Notes: generated from the sequence alone by a model not told the origin. Shown: positions 26,082-38,409, counted from the stretch's first letter. The stretch is 64,000 bases of DNA from Arthrobacter sp. Soil764 (GCF_001428075.1 NZ_LMSI01000021.1:152615-216614), one strand, 5' to 3'. Program-made: numbers and translations.

Positions 26082-27206
26082 GTGAAGTTCAGAGTCGATC
26101 GGGACGTCCTGGCAGAAGCCGTCACCTGGACAGCCCGTTCGTTGTCTCCGCGGCCGCCAGTGCCTGTCCTCTCCGGCCTGCTTTTGAAGGCTGAAGCAGG
26201 AACAGTAAGCCTCTCCAGCTTCGACTACGAGACTTCGGCAAGGCTTGAAATCACGGCGGACATCAGGGACGAAGGAACCATCCTTGTTTCGGGCCGGCTG
26301 CTCGCCGACATCTGCCGCAGCCTACCTTCCGCGCCGGTCGACGTCGAAACGGACGGCAACAAAGTCACGCTTACCTGCCGCCGAAGCAGCTTCCACCTGG
26401 CAACAATGCCGGAAGCCGAATACCCCCCGCTCCCTGCCCTGCCGGCCATCAGCGGAACTGTCCCGGGTGACGCCTTTGCACAGGCCGTATCGCAGGTCAT
26501 CATCGCGGCCAGCAAGGACGACACCCTCCCCATCCTCACCGGCGTGCGGATGGAGATCGAAGACGACCTGATCACCCTTCTTGCCACTGACCGCTACCGC
26601 CTCGCCATGCGGGAAGTACCGTGGAAGCCGGTGACTCCCGGCATCTCCACCAGCGCCCTGGTCAAGGCAAAGACACTCAACGAGGTCGCCAAGACCCTGG
26701 GCAACAGCGGTGACATCAATCTGGCCCTGTCCGACGACGACAGCCGGCTGATCGGCTTCGAAAGCGGTGGCCGCACCACCACGTCGCTGCTGGTGGACGG
26801 CGACTACCCGAAGATCCGTTCGTTGTTCCCGGAGTCCACCCCCATCCACGCCACGGTCCAGACCCAGGAACTCGTGGAAGCAGTCCGCCGTGTCTCCCTT
26901 GTGGCTGAACGCAACACCCCGGTCCGGCTGGCCTTCACCTCAGGCCTGCTGAACCTGGATGCCGGCACGGGTGAGGACGCCCAGGCCTCGGAAGAGCTTG
27001 AAGCCCAGCTTTCCGGCGACGACATCACGGTGGCTTTCAACCCGCACTACCTGATCGAGGGCCTCAGCGTCATCGAGACCAAGTTCGTCCGCTTCTCTTT
27101 CACCACGGCACCCAAGCCCGCCATGATCACGGCGCAGGCGGATGCCGACGGCGAGGACCAGGATGACTACCGTTACCTGGTGATGCCGGTCCGCCTTCCC
27201 AACTAA
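26082..27206 (+). CDS. dnaN: DNA polymerase III beta sliding clamp
   Basis: A 374-residue clamp starting at GTG 26082 (VKFRVDRDVLAEAVTWTARS); the frame is open 40 codons further upstream but lacks family sequence. Three repeated clamp domains are recognisable, with LPILTGVRMEIEDD and the C-terminal YLVMPVRLPN typical of bacterial beta. It tethers polymerase III to DNA and is a hub for repair proteins. A hairpin follows the stop, separating it from gnd. Confidence 0.97.
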   Translation: MKFRVDRDVLAEAVTWTARSLSPRPPVPVLSGLLLKAEAGTVSLSSFDYETSARLEITADIRDEGTILVSGRLLADICRSLPSAPVDVETDGNKVTLTCRRSSFHLATMPEAEYPPLPALPAISGTVPGDAFAQAVSQVIIAASKDDTLPILTGVRMEIEDDLITLLATDRYRLAMREVPWKPVTPGISTSALVKAKTLNEVAKTLGNSGDINLALSDDDSRLIGFESGGRTTTSLLVDGDYPKIRSLFPESTPIHATVQTQELVEAVRRVSLVAERNTPVRLAFTSGLLNLDAGTGEDAQASEELEAQLSGDDITVAFNPHYLIEGLSVIETKFVRFSFTTAPKPAMITAQADADGEDQDDYRYLVMPVRLPN

Positions 27207-27207
27207 T

Positions 27208-27259
27208 CCCCATCGGCTCCCAGCCTTCGCAAGCTCAGGCCGGCCCCTAGCCGATGGGG
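27208..27259 (+). terminator. Long-loop inverted repeat after dnaN
   Basis: CCCCATCGGCT at 27208-27218 pairs perfectly with AGCCGATGGGG at 27249-27259 over a 30-nt loop. It may be a terminator or mRNA-stabilising stem; there is no T tract. Confidence 0.4.
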
Positions 27260-27304
27260 CCCCACCCACCGCCACCCTCCCACTAGCGCAGAAAAGAGTT
27301 CCAC

Positions 27305-28189
27305 GTGCACATTGGACTGATCGGCCTCGGCAAAATGGGATTCAACATGCGCGAGCGGCTGCGCAAGGGCGGCATCGAGGTCACCGGCTATGACCGGAAC
27401 CCCGACGTCACCGATGCCGCCAGCGTCGATGACCTGATGGCCGCTGTCCCGGCGCCCAGGATCATCTGGGTCATGGTCCCGTCAGGGGCCATCACGGACG
27501 CCGTTATCACCGAACTCAGCGAAAAACTGGAGCCGGGCGACCTGGTCATCGACGGCGGCAACTCCCGGTTCACGGAAGACCAGAAGCACGGCGAAGTGCT
27601 TGCTGCCAAGGGGATCCGCTTCGCGGACTGCGGTGTCTCGGGTGGCGTCTGGGGCCTCCAGAACGGCTACGGCCTGATGGCCGGCGGTGACGCCGCCGAC
27701 ATCGAACGCGCCCTGCCGGTCTTTGACGCGTTGCGCCCGGAAGGTGAACGGGCGGACAGTTTTGTGCACGTGGGCGGCGTCGGTGCCGGCCACTACGCCA
27801 AGATGGTCCACAACGGCATCGAGTACGGCCTGATGCAGGCGTACGCCGAGGGCTACGAACTGTTGGCCGCCAAGGACATCGTCACCGACCTGCCCGGCAC
27901 GTTCCGGGCCTGGCAAAAGGGAACTGTGGTCCGCTCGTGGCTGCTGGACCTCATGGTCAAGGCCCTTGACGAGGATCCGGGGCTGTCCTCGATCGACGAT
28001 TACGTGGAGGATTCGGGCGAAGGCCGCTGGACGGTGGAGGAGGCTATTGCCAACGCCGTCCCCGCTCCGGCCATTACCGCCGCGCTGTTCGCCCGGTTCG
28101 CCTCCCGGGAAGACACCTCTCCTGCCATGAAGATGGTTTCCGCTCTGCGCCACCAGTTTGGCGGCCACGCAACCCGTCCCGCCAAGTAG
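27305..28189 (+). CDS. gnd: 6-phosphogluconate dehydrogenase (decarboxylating), short form
   Basis: A 294-residue enzyme of the short GndA/YqeC class (about 300 residues instead of 470). The N-terminal Rossmann motif is HIGLIGLGKMGFNM; the substrate motif GDLVIDGGNSRFTED and the catalytic-lysine region GAGHYAKMVHNGIEYG follow. It converts 6-phosphogluconate to ribulose 5-phosphate with NAD(P)H and CO2 in the pentose phosphate pathway. Its place between dnaN and recF is a conserved actinobacterial feature. The start is GTG 27305. Confidence 0.95.
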   Translation: MHIGLIGLGKMGFNMRERLRKGGIEVTGYDRNPDVTDAASVDDLMAAVPAPRIIWVMVPSGAITDAVITELSEKLEPGDLVIDGGNSRFTEDQKHGEVLAAKGIRFADCGVSGGVWGLQNGYGLMAGGDAADIERALPVFDALRPEGERADSFVHVGGVGAGHYAKMVHNGIEYGLMQAYAEGYELLAAKDIVTDLPGTFRAWQKGTVVRSWLLDLMVKALDEDPGLSSIDDYVEDSGEGRWTVEEAIANAVPAPAITAALFARFASREDTSPAMKMVSALRHQFGGHATRPAK

Positions 28190-28234
28190 CACCCACAGGG
28201 AACCAGCAGCGTTCCCAGAATTGCCGAAAACCGC

Positions 28235-29440
28235 GTGTATCTGGAACACCTTTCACTGACCGACTTCCGCAGTTACGCCCAGGTTGACCTCGCGCTGGGC
28301 CCTGGTGTCACCGTCCTGGTGGGATACAACGGCATCGGCAAGACCAATCTGATGGAGGCCATCGGCTATCTGGCCACGCTCAGCTCTCACAGGGTGAGCT
28401 CAGATGCGCCGCTGCTGAGGTTCGGCACCGAGCGCGCCCTGGTGCGTGCCCGGCTGGTCCGCGGTACCCAGGTCACTGTGCTGGAGCTGGAAATCAACGC
28501 CGGCCGCGCCAACCGTGGCCGCATCAACCGCAGTAATCCGGTCCGTGCCCGGGACCTGCTCGGCATCTGCCAGATCGTCCTTTTTGCGCCCGAGGACCTG
28601 GCCTTGGTCAAGGGTGATCCGGCCAACCGCCGCCGGTTCCTGGATGAGCTGCTGGCAAGCCTCATCCCGCACCATGCCGCCACGCGCAGTGACTACGACC
28701 GTGTCCTGAAACAGCGCAATGCCCTGCTGAAGTCGGCGCGCGCCGGAAAGTTCACGGCCGCCCATGAATCGACCCTTGACGTCTGGGACCAGCACATGGC
28801 GCGGGCCGGAGCGGAGCTGCTGCATGCCCGGCTCGAACTGGTGGAACGCCTCCGTCCGCACCTCGCCCGGGCCTACGCGGAGCTCACGGACGCAACGAAG
28901 CCCGCTGACGCCACCTACCGTTCAACGCTGCAGAACCAGATGGACGACGACGGCGTCCCGGCCGGAGGCATGCAGGGTGCCGCAGCCGGAACTACTTCGG
29001 GCGGCCCGGAAGACCTGCGTCTTCTGTCGGTGGACCAGCTCACGGAACAGTATGTCCAGGCCTTTGCGGAGTCACGGAAAAAGGAACTGGAACGGGGCAT
29101 ATCGCTCGTGGGTCCGCATCGTGACGAACTTGAGCTGATGCTGGGCCAGGCGCCGGCCAAGGGGTATGCCTCGCACGGGGAAACATGGTCCATGTGCCTG
29201 TCCCTCCGACTGGCCTCGTACTATGTGATGCTTGACGATGCCCGGACCGGCGGTTCGGCTCCCATCCTCATCCTGGACGATGTTTTTGCTGAACTGGATG
29301 TCCAGCGGCGGCGTAAACTTGCGGCAATAGTCTCCGGCGCGGAACAGGTCCTGGTGACCGCCGCCGTCGACGCCGATATTCCGGAAGAGCTGTCCGGGCG
29401 GCGGGTGAAGGTCATCCCGGGAGGTATCGATGAGCAGTGA
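28235..29440 (+). CDS. recF: DNA replication and repair protein RecF
   Basis: A 401-residue SMC-like ATPase. MYLEHLSLTDFRSYAQVDL starts the protein, Walker A is GYNGIGKTNLMEAIGYLA (residues 30-47), and the C-terminal part has the ABC signature region LSLRLASYYVM and Walker B PILILDDVFAELD. It helps load RecA at gaps. The start is GTG 28235. Residues 245-265 are a Gly/Ala/Thr-rich insert. The 3' end overlaps the DciA-type gene by 11 bp. Confidence 0.96.
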   Translation: MYLEHLSLTDFRSYAQVDLALGPGVTVLVGYNGIGKTNLMEAIGYLATLSSHRVSSDAPLLRFGTERALVRARLVRGTQVTVLELEINAGRANRGRINRSNPVRARDLLGICQIVLFAPEDLALVKGDPANRRRFLDELLASLIPHHAATRSDYDRVLKQRNALLKSARAGKFTAAHESTLDVWDQHMARAGAELLHARLELVERLRPHLARAYAELTDATKPADATYRSTLQNQMDDDGVPAGGMQGAAAGTTSGGPEDLRLLSVDQLTEQYVQAFAESRKKELERGISLVGPHRDELELMLGQAPAKGYASHGETWSMCLSLRLASYYVMLDDARTGGSAPILILDDVFAELDVQRRRKLAAIVSGAEQVLVTAAVDADIPEELSGRRVKVIPGGIDEQ

Positions 29441-29984
29441 CCAGGGCGGCGGGCCCCCACCCGGCCGCGAGCCTGACAACATCGATGCCCCCCAGGCCGC
29501 GCTGAACAGGATGCGCGAAGCCGCCGCTGCACGCGGCGAAGTGCGCCGCAAGGTGGCACGGCCGGGTTCCCAAAAGGCCAAGGGCAGCATCCGTGACACC
29601 CGCGGCTTCAGCCAGTTCCACGCCACGGGCCGCGATCCCCTGGGCCTGGGAAAGGTTGTTGGCCGCCTGGTGGCAGAGCGCGGCTGGACTTCACCGGTGG
29701 CTGTGGGCTCGGTGATGGCGGAGTGGGCCACGCTGGTGGGACCGGAGATCTCGGCCCACTGCACGCCCGAAAGCTTTACCGACACCACGCTCCACGTCCG
29801 TTGTGATTCCACTGCCTGGGCCACCCAACTTCGGCTTTTGAGCAGCAGCCTCCTCGAGAAATTCCGCCGGGAACTGGGCGACGGCGTGGTGACCAGCATC
29901 CAGGTGCTTGGCCCCTCAGCGCCCAGCTGGCGCAAGGGTGGACGCAGCGTCAACGGCCGTGGGCCGCGGGACACCTACGGATAG
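29430..29984 (+). CDS. dciA: DUF721/DciA-family helicase-associated protein
   Basis: A 184-residue protein whose C-terminal 95 residues match DUF721 (WATLVGPEISAHCTPESF, then TLHVRCDSTAWATQLRLL). The family includes DciA, which helps load the replicative helicase DnaB in bacteria lacking DnaC; no dnaC is seen here. The N-terminal 75 residues are basic and disordered. It overlaps recF by 11 bp, so it is translationally coupled, and it sits before gyrB as in Mycobacterium (Rv0004) and Streptomyces. Confidence 0.9.
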   Translation: MSSDQGGGPPPGREPDNIDAPQAALNRMREAAAARGEVRRKVARPGSQKAKGSIRDTRGFSQFHATGRDPLGLGKVVGRLVAERGWTSPVAVGSVMAEWATLVGPEISAHCTPESFTDTTLHVRCDSTAWATQLRLLSSSLLEKFRRELGDGVVTSIQVLGPSAPSWRKGGRSVNGRGPRDTYG

Positions 29985-30363
29985 CCGGGCCGGCAGCTCT
30001 TGAAACTGCGCCCGAGGGCGTGTACGGCGCTGTAAGGACCGAAGCGTGTATAGGCACCCGGAGGGGGTACCGCTGGGCCGCCCTAGGCGGGGCCAAGTGC
30101 CTTGCAGAGCCATATTCCGCCACTGGCGAAGGCCCCGGAATGCGGGGATATGAGCCTGTTCGCGGTAGAATTGGGCAGATAACTGGGCGCGGATGAAACG
30201 TTGACATCAGTCCGTTCTCCGCGCGCTCTCCGCGTGCGGAGCGTGGATCACCAACCGTCAGCAAGTCACCGGCGCCATAAGCTTGTGCCTGTTGGCGGGT
30301 GGCTTTTCCCTGGGGAAGAGAAACCGGCCGGCCATCATCGAGAACAGAGGAGTCGCAGCGCCT
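29985..30363 (+). promoter_or_regulatory. Leader region of gyrB
   Basis: A 379-bp gene-free stretch. TAGAAT at 30166-30171 is a good -10 element but its -35 is weak; TTGACA at 30201-30206 is a good -35 element but no -10 is found at the right distance. The frame open from 30283 is read by some callers as part of gyrB. In many actinobacteria gyrB promoters respond to supercoiling; that is inference here. Confidence 0.4.
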
Positions 30364-32451
30364 GTGGCTAACGACAATACAGATATTCTGGCAGCAGATA
30401 CCGCAGTCGAGGATGGCCGCACCCCTGATACCCCGGCCGCGCCAAGCACCCAAAGGGAATACGGCGCCAGCGACATCACTGTGCTGGAAGGCCTGGAAGC
30501 TGTCCGCAAGCGTCCCGGCATGTACATCGGTTCCACCGGCCCCCGCGGCCTTCACCACCTGGTCTATGAAGTGGTGGACAACTCCGTGGATGAGGCACTG
30601 GCCGGCTACTGCAGCCACATCGAGGTGGTCCTGCAGGCTGACGGCGGCGTGAAGGTAGTGGATGACGGCCGCGGCATTCCGGTGGACATGCACCCCACCG
30701 AGCACAAGCCCACCGTCGAGGTGGTTATGACCATCCTGCACGCCGGCGGTAAGTTCGGCGGCGGCGGATACGCGGTCTCCGGTGGCCTGCACGGTGTGGG
30801 CATCTCCGTGGTCAACGCCCTCTCCAGCCGGGTGGACACCGAAGTGCGGCGCCAGGGGCACGTTTGGCGGATGTCTTTTGCCGACGGCGGCAAGCCGCAG
30901 GGCAGCCTGGTCAAGGGTGAAGAGACGGATGCCACCGGCACCACCCAGACCTTCTACCCGGACCCGGCGATCTTTGAAACCACGGAATTCGATTTCGAGA
31001 CGCTGCGCGCCCGTTTCCAGCAGATGGCCTTCCTGAACAAGGGCCTGCGGATCACCCTGACGGATGAGCGCGACGCGGCCACCGACGAGGCAGACGCCGA
31101 TCTCGATCTCGACGAGCTGGTTACCGAGGGTGAGGTCAGCGCCGAGCACCGCACTGTGGTGTACCAGTACAACGAAGGCCTGCTGGACTACGTCAAGCAC
31201 CTGAACTCGGGCAAGAAGGTGGAGGTGGTGCACGAGGACGTCATCGCCTTCGAAACCGAGGACACCGAACGCCGCATCGCCCTGGAAATGGCCATGCAGT
31301 GGACCAGTGCGTACTCCGAGAGCGTGCACACCTACGCCAACACCATCAACACCCATGAAGGCGGCACGCACGAAGAAGGTTTCCGCGCTGCCATGACATC
31401 CCTCATCAACCGGTACGCCCGGGAAAAGGGCATCATCAAGGAGAAGGACGACAACCTCACGGGTGACGACATCCGCGAGGGCCTCACCGCCGTCATCTCC
31501 GTCAAACTGGCAGAGCCCCAGTTCGAAGGCCAGACCAAGACCAAGCTGGGCAACTCCGAGGTCAAGGGCTTCGTCCAGCGCGTTGTTACCGATGGCCTGG
31601 GTGACTGGCTGGAGCGCAATCCCGGCCCCGCGCGCGACGTCATCCGCAAAGCCATTTCCGCCGCCCAGGCCAGGATGGCAGCACGGAAGGCCCGGGACAA
31701 CGCCCGGCGCAAGAGCCCGCTGGAATCCTTCGGCATGCCGGGCAAGCTGTCCGACTGCTCCTCCAAGGACCCGGAAAAGTGTGAGGTCTACATTGTGGAG
31801 GGCGACTCCGCCGGTGGTTCTGCCAAGCGCGGCCGCAACCCCGAGACCCAGGCCATCCTGCCGCTGCGCGGCAAGATCCTGAATGTGGAGCGCGCCCGCC
31901 TGGACAAGGCCCTGGGCAACGCGGAGGTCCAGTCCATGATCACCGCTTTCGGTACCGGCATTGGCGAGGACTTCGACCTCGCCAAGCTGCGGTACCACAA
32001 GATTGTCCTCATGGCGGATGCCGACGTGGATGGCCAGCACATCACCACCCTGCTGATGACCCTGCTGTTCCGCTACATGCGGCCGTTGATCGAAAACGGC
32101 TACGTGTACCTGGCACAGCCCCCGCTGTACCGGATCAAGTGGTCCAACGCCCCGCATGATTACGTCTACAGCGACCGTGAACGCGACGCCAAGCTGGTGG
32201 CGGGACAGGCTGCCGGGCGCCGCATCCCGAAGGACAACGGCATCCAGCGCTACAAGGGCCTGGGCGAGATGGACTACACCGAGCTGTGGGACACCACCAT
32301 GGATCCTGACCACCGCACGCTGCTGCAGGTCACCATGGACGACGCCCTGGCCGCCGACCAGATCTTCTCCGTCCTCATGGGCGAAGACGTCGAATCACGC
32401 CGCAACTTCATCCAGCAGAACGCCAAGGACGTCAGGTTCCTGGACATCTAA
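30364..32451 (+). CDS. gyrB: DNA gyrase subunit B
   Basis: A 695-residue ATPase subunit from GTG 30364 ([14 protein letters not shown]) with GAGGAG upstream. The GHKL ATPase motifs are [23 protein letters not shown] and [14 protein letters not shown]. The TOPRIM part has [19 protein letters not shown] and DADVDGQHI for metal binding, and the [12 protein letters not shown] stretch is standard. The C-terminus ends KDVRFLDI. It powers negative supercoiling with GyrA, encoded 55 bp downstream. Confidence 0.98.
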   Translation: MANDNTDILAADTAVEDGRTPDTPAAPSTQREYGASDITVLEGLEAVRKRPGMYIGSTGPRGLHHLVYEVVDNSVDEALAGYCSHIEVVLQADGGVKVVDDGRGIPVDMHPTEHKPTVEVVMTILHAGGKFGGGGYAVSGGLHGVGISVVNALSSRVDTEVRRQGHVWRMSFADGGKPQGSLVKGEETDATGTTQTFYPDPAIFETTEFDFETLRARFQQMAFLNKGLRITLTDERDAATDEADADLDLDELVTEGEVSAEHRTVVYQYNEGLLDYVKHLNSGKKVEVVHEDVIAFETEDTERRIALEMAMQWTSAYSESVHTYANTINTHEGGTHEEGFRAAMTSLINRYAREKGIIKEKDDNLTGDDIREGLTAVISVKLAEPQFEGQTKTKLGNSEVKGFVQRVVTDGLGDWLERNPGPARDVIRKAISAAQARMAARKARDNARRKSPLESFGMPGKLSDCSSKDPEKCEVYIVEGDSAGGSAKRGRNPETQAILPLRGKILNVERARLDKALGNAEVQSMITAFGTGIGEDFDLAKLRYHKIVLMADADVDGQHITTLLMTLLFRYMRPLIENGYVYLAQPPLYRIKWSNAPHDYVYSDRERDAKLVAGQAAGRRIPKDNGIQRYKGLGEMDYTELWDTTMDPDHRTLLQVTMDDALAADQIFSVLMGEDVESRRNFIQQNAKDVRFLDI

Positions 32452-32506
32452 GGACCCGCTCCAAAGTATTCAGAACCAGACATATACCTGAAACGGAAAT
32501 TAAAGA

Positions 32507-35177
<2,671 letters not shown>

Positions 35178-35185
<8 letters not shown>

Positions 35186-35858
35186 TTCCGACTCATTTCC
35201 CAAGCCGAACAGCACTGTTCCCGACGGGAACCGGCCTTCCGGGGCACCCCGGGTAAACGCCCCCGTACGTCCGCAGCAGCGGCCGGCAGCTCCTGCCGGG
35301 GCTCCAGGCCAGCGCCCTGCCGTGCCGGGCCAGCGTCCGCAGCAGGGTGACCGCCCCGCCCAGCCCGGCCAGCGTCCCTTCCAGGGACAGCAGGGCCAGC
35401 AAGGGCAGCGCCCGGCACCGGCAGGACAGCGTCCCGGGCAGGGGGCTCCCGGACAGGGAACGCCTGGCCTGGTGAAGCCGGCGCCCAAGGCAAAGGTCCG
35501 CCGCGCCCGGCTGCTGATCAGCAAGGTGGACCCGTGGTCCGTCCTGAAGATGGCATTCCTGCTTTCCGTGGCCTTGGGAATTGTCACCGTGGTTGCCGCC
35601 ATTGTCCTTTGGACAGTCCTGGACCTGACCGGAATCTTCGACCAGGTGGACAGCCTGCTCGGTACGCTCGCGGGCTCTGAAAGCGGCGGCTTCGAACTGA
35701 AGAAGGTGGCCTCGCTGGGACAGGTGGCCTCGTTTGCCACCATCATTGCCGTGGTCAACGTTGTCCTGCTGACGGCGCTGTCCATGCTCTCCGCCGTCCT
35801 CTACAACATTTCAGCCACCCTCGTGGGCGGCATCGGCGTTACCCTCACCGACGATTAG
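35178..35858 (+). CDS. DUF3566 domain membrane protein
   Basis: A 226-residue protein starting at GTG 35178 inside the end of gyrA (GTGAGTAA). Residues 1-105 are Pro/Gln/Gly-rich with repeated GQRP units. The C-terminal DUF3566 domain starts at [20 protein letters not shown] and has two TM helices (about 132-155 and 190-215). The family (Rv0007 in M. tuberculosis) always follows gyrA in actinobacteria; its function is unknown, with envelope or division roles proposed from its context. Paired hairpins follow the stop. Confidence 0.9.
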
Positions 35859-35865
35859 GAAGCCA

Positions 35866-35914
35866 TTTCCGCCGCCCAAAAAAGCGGCGGAAAGGCCCGA
35901 TTTGAGATCGGGCC
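35866..35914 (+). terminator. Tandem hairpins after the gyrBA-DUF3566 unit
   Basis: TTTCCGCCGC (35866-35875) pairs with GCGGCGGAAA (35884-35893), and GGCCCGAT (35894-35901) with ATCGGGCC (35907-35914). The second stem overlaps the promoter of the tRNA-Ile gene. Confidence 0.65.
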
Positions 35915-35931
35915 GGGATGTGCTGTAAAGT
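35902..35931 (+). promoter_or_regulatory. Promoter of tRNA-Ile
   Basis: TTGAGA at 35902-35907 and TAAAGT at 35926-35931 are separated by 18 bp, predicting a transcript start about 20 bp before the tRNA. The -35 box lies in the loop and right arm of the preceding hairpin. Confidence 0.55.
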
Positions 35932-35956
35932 CATGTCTCGGCCCGATGAGGCATCG

Positions 35957-36030
35957 GGGCGTATAGCTCAGGCGGTTAGAGCGCTTCGCTGATAACGAAG
36001 AGGTCCCAGGTTCAAGTCCTGGTACGCCCA
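35957..36030 (+). tRNA. tRNA-Ile (GAT)
   Basis: A 74-nt cloverleaf: acceptor GGGCGTA with TACGCCC, D arm, anticodon loop CTGATAA with GAT, T arm CCAGG-TTCAAGT-CCTGG, discriminator A. CCA is not encoded. The place after gyrA is conserved in actinobacteria. Confidence 0.97.
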
Positions 36031-36100
36031 CGGAACCTGTGCAGGTTTCACAATAGGTCTGGTCCGGATTCATCCGGAACTTGACTGGAACGGGGAGCAC

Positions 36101-36217
36101 GTGAAGAAGTTGCTTGTATTGGCAGCCGCAATCGCAGGCGTCCTGGTCTACCGGAAAGCACAGGAATCCGAAGCCCAGAAGACGGTCTGGAGTAAGTCAA
36201 CCGATACGGTGGACTAG
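36101..36217 (+). CDS. DLW-39 family small protein
   Basis: A 38-residue product from GTG 36101 with GGGGAG 3 nt upstream. A single hydrophobic segment (KKLLVLAAAIAGVLVYRKA) is followed by a charged tail with a conserved Trp (TVWSKSTD). This matches the DLW-39 family found between the gyrA-linked tRNA-Ile and tRNA-Ala genes in actinobacteria. Likely a single-pass membrane micro-protein; function unknown. Confidence 0.85.
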   Translation: MKKLLVLAAAIAGVLVYRKAQESEAQKTVWSKSTDTVD

Positions 36218-36289
36218 CCCGGACACCCACTCCGGGAGCCTGTCAGGGGCTCTGCGGTTCTAGGGTATGATGGACGGGTTGCTTCTTAT

Positions 36290-36362
36290 GGGGGCATGGC
36301 GCAATTGGTAGCGCACCTGCTTTGCAAGCAGGGGGTTCGGGGTTCGAGTCCCCGTGCCTCCA
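36290..36362 (+). tRNA. tRNA-Ala (TGC)
   Basis: A 73-nt cloverleaf: acceptor GGGGGCA with TGCCTCC (one G-T pair), anticodon loop TTTGCAA with TGC, T arm CGGGG-TTCGAGT-CCCCG, discriminator A, no encoded CCA. A TATGAT -10 element lies at 36266-36271. Confidence 0.97.
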
Positions 36363-36369
36363 CCATAAG

Positions 36370-36406
36370 AAAGTCCCGGTCAGCGGAAACGCTGGCCGGG
36401 ACTTTT
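36370..36406 (+). terminator. Terminator after tRNA-Ala
   Basis: A 16-bp stem (36370-36385 with 36390-36405, one G-T pair) capped by a GAAA tetraloop and followed by T's. Confidence 0.85.
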
Positions 36407-36447
36407 CGCTTTCCATTTCCATTAGGAACGAGCTTCAGGGGTGCGCC

Positions 36448-37377
36448 ATGAACTTCTTCTTCGCCGCCTTGGGCGTCCTGGGTGTCGCCTCGTCCGGCCC
36501 CTTGATTGCAGCCACGCTCGGTGCCACCAGCGTCAGCGCCCTGGCCATTGCCTTTTGGCGCAACGCCATCGGAGCAGCCGTCATGGCCGCCCCCACCCTG
36601 GTTCGTGAACCCCGCCAGTTCGGCCGCATAACCCGCCGCGAGTTCCGCTGGTCGTCTCTGGCCGCCGTCGCCCTTGCACTGCACTTTGCCTGCTTCATCA
36701 CCTCCCTGCAGCTCACGTCCGTCGCCGCCGCCACGGCCCTGGTTTGCCTTCAGTCAGCCTGGATTGCGGTCTTCCAGCTCTTCCGCGGCACCCGCCACCG
36801 CTGGCAGGTCCTGGCCGGGCTGGGCATCGCCTTTGGCGGCGTCGTTGCCATTACAGGCTTTGACCTGGGAACCTCATCGCGGGCGCTCACGGGAGACCTG
36901 CTGGCGGTGGCCGGCGGTGCGCTGGCCGGCCTCTATACGCTGGCCGGGGGCAAGGCGCGGCAGAGCATGACCACGGGTACCTACACTACGCTCTGCTACG
37001 GGATGTGCGCCGCCCTGGTGGCCGTACTGGCCCTGTTCGCGGGCCAGCCGCTGGCCGGGTTCGAGCCCGCAGGATGGCTGGGCATCGCTGCGATCACCGT
37101 CTGCGCGCAACTGGTGGGCCATACTGCGTTCAACCACCTGTTAGCCACCGTGAGCCCGCTCTTGGTCTCCATGATCATCCTCCTGGAGATCCCGGGCGCT
37201 GCGCTGCTGGCGGCGATGTTCCTGCACGAGACCCTGCCGGCCGGCACCTACGCCGGACTCGGCCTAATTCTGGCCGGACTCGCCGTCGTGGTCCTGGGCC
37301 AGCGGAACGCGGGCAGGCGCGGAAGGGCACCCAAGGATGAACCGCCGTCGGAACTCGCCGAGCTCGGGGCCGACTGA
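36448..37377 (+). CDS. EamA/DMT-superfamily transporter
   Basis: A 309-residue membrane protein with ten hydrophobic segments in two EamA repeats; the second begins near residue 150 (ALTGDLLAVAGGALAGLYTL). ATG 36448 starts directly in TM1 (MNFFFAALGVLGVASSGPLI); a longer frame through the tRNA region is an artefact. Members export or import amino acids, nucleosides or other metabolites; the substrate cannot be told. The tail is charged and about 25 residues long. It is convergent with the GT2 gene, 2 bp apart. Confidence 0.88.
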   Translation: MNFFFAALGVLGVASSGPLIAATLGATSVSALAIAFWRNAIGAAVMAAPTLVREPRQFGRITRREFRWSSLAAVALALHFACFITSLQLTSVAAATALVCLQSAWIAVFQLFRGTRHRWQVLAGLGIAFGGVVAITGFDLGTSSRALTGDLLAVAGGALAGLYTLAGGKARQSMTTGTYTTLCYGMCAALVAVLALFAGQPLAGFEPAGWLGIAAITVCAQLVGHTAFNHLLATVSPLLVSMIILLEIPGAALLAAMFLHETLPAGTYAGLGLILAGLAVVVLGQRNAGRRGRAPKDEPPSELAELGAD

Positions 37378-37379
37378 AG

Positions 37380-38255
37380 TTATTGGCCGCCGCGGCGGAT
37401 GGGTTGGGCTGTGTTGACCGTGTGGATGGCCCTGAGGAGCTTGGCCGGGAAATACACCGAAAAGAAGACCACCATGGGGGCCTTCAAAGCCATTTTCCTG
37501 ACGTTGTGGGCCTTATAGGTCCGGTCGAAACGGGTGACGTAGTAGCGGTAGTCGCGCGGTGAATCCTCCAGCCGGCGCGCGGACATCCCCGACACCATTT
37601 GAGGCCAGTAGCGTACCGGAAGGTCATGCTCGGCCAGGTGCAGGGACAAATCGATGTCCTCGTGCATCTCGTCCTTCTCGTCCCGGCACGTTTCGGAGCG
37701 GATGGTCTCCCAGGCGGTGGCGCGCAGGGCCATGTTGGAGCCGAACAGGAAATGGTACTGGTGCTTGGCCAGCTTGAGCATCAACTGGCGCATCTTGTCG
37801 TCTGCCTTGAGCCCAAAGCGCCGCATAGGCATGTCGTAGTAGACCACAGGGCCGGTGGCGGCCTGGACGGATGGGTCCGCGAAGGCCTTCTGCACCTGCT
37901 CCACCCAGTCGGGTTCCACGATGGAGTCCGAGTCGATGCGCCCCAGGATGTCCCCGGTGGCACTGTCCAGCCCGAAGTTGCGGGTGGGGATGAGTCCCTG
38001 CTCCCGGTCCTGGCTGAGCAGGATAATGGGGCTTTCCGGATACTCGAGCTGCATCTGGCGGACGATGTCAGCGGTCCGGTCTTTGGAAAGGTTGTCCACC
38101 ACGATGATCTCGTGGGCGGGAACAGACTGGTAAATAGCCGCTATGAGGCATTGCCTGATCACGCTTTCCTCGTTGTATGCCGGGATGACGATGGACACGC
38201 GGAGCTGTACGGCTGCGTCGTTCACGGCATCCCCAGAGGATTGATTGGCTGGCAT
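37380..38255 (-). CDS. Family 2 glycosyltransferase
   Basis: A 291-residue GT-A enzyme from ATG 38255. SIVIPAYNEESVIRQCL starts the fold and IIVVDNLSKDRTADIV gives the first metal-proximal Asp; the DXD-like motif is GRIDSDS, and a DEKDEMHEDIDLS stretch contains the catalytic acidic pair. A C-terminal hydrophobic patch (MVVFFSVYFPAKLLRAI) suggests membrane attachment. No Shine-Dalgarno is present; the start may be leaderless (TAGATT ends 7 nt before ATG). Acceptor unknown. It is convergent with the DMT transporter gene with no room for a terminator. Confidence 0.87.
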   Translation of the reverse strand: MPANQSSGDAVNDAAVQLRVSIVIPAYNEESVIRQCLIAAIYQSVPAHEIIVVDNLSKDRTADIVRQMQLEYPESPIILLSQDREQGLIPTRNFGLDSATGDILGRIDSDSIVEPDWVEQVQKAFADPSVQAATGPVVYYDMPMRRFGLKADDKMRQLMLKLAKHQYHFLFGSNMALRATAWETIRSETCRDEKDEMHEDIDLSLHLAEHDLPVRYWPQMVSGMSARRLEDSPRDYRYYVTRFDRTYKAHNVRKMALKAPMVVFFSVYFPAKLLRAIHTVNTAQPIRRGGQ

Positions 38256-38379
38256 CACTATAAATCTAGCATCCGGGCCATGGCCTGCCCCCAGCGGTGG
38301 CCCCGCTTCTGAAGCGGGCTCGTGCGAATGTGGACGGCCCGGCAGGAAGGTTTGCGGCAAGGCGTGGAGCGGTACGCAA

Positions 38380-38409
38380 AAGGGGCCCCGTCGTGTAACG
38401 GAGCCCCTT
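38380..38409 (-). terminator. Terminator of the repeat-protein gene
   Basis: A 12-bp stem (38380-38391 with 38398-38409, one mismatch) followed on the minus strand by TTTTGCG. It separates the repeat-protein gene from the GT2 gene. Confidence 0.7.

Noticed and set aside
27293..27306. parS-like GTTCCACGTGCAC before gnd
   Set aside because: Mismatches in both arms break the palindrome; it simply overlaps the gnd RBS and GTG start.
30201..30206. TTGACA as -35 element of a gyrB promoter
   Set aside because: No -10 element lies 16-19 bp downstream; kept only as part of the leader description.
29950..32313. A 787-codon open frame on the minus strand over gyrB
   Set aside because: It is the antisense shadow of gyrB and dciA, a usual effect of high-GC third positions; no RBS and no family.
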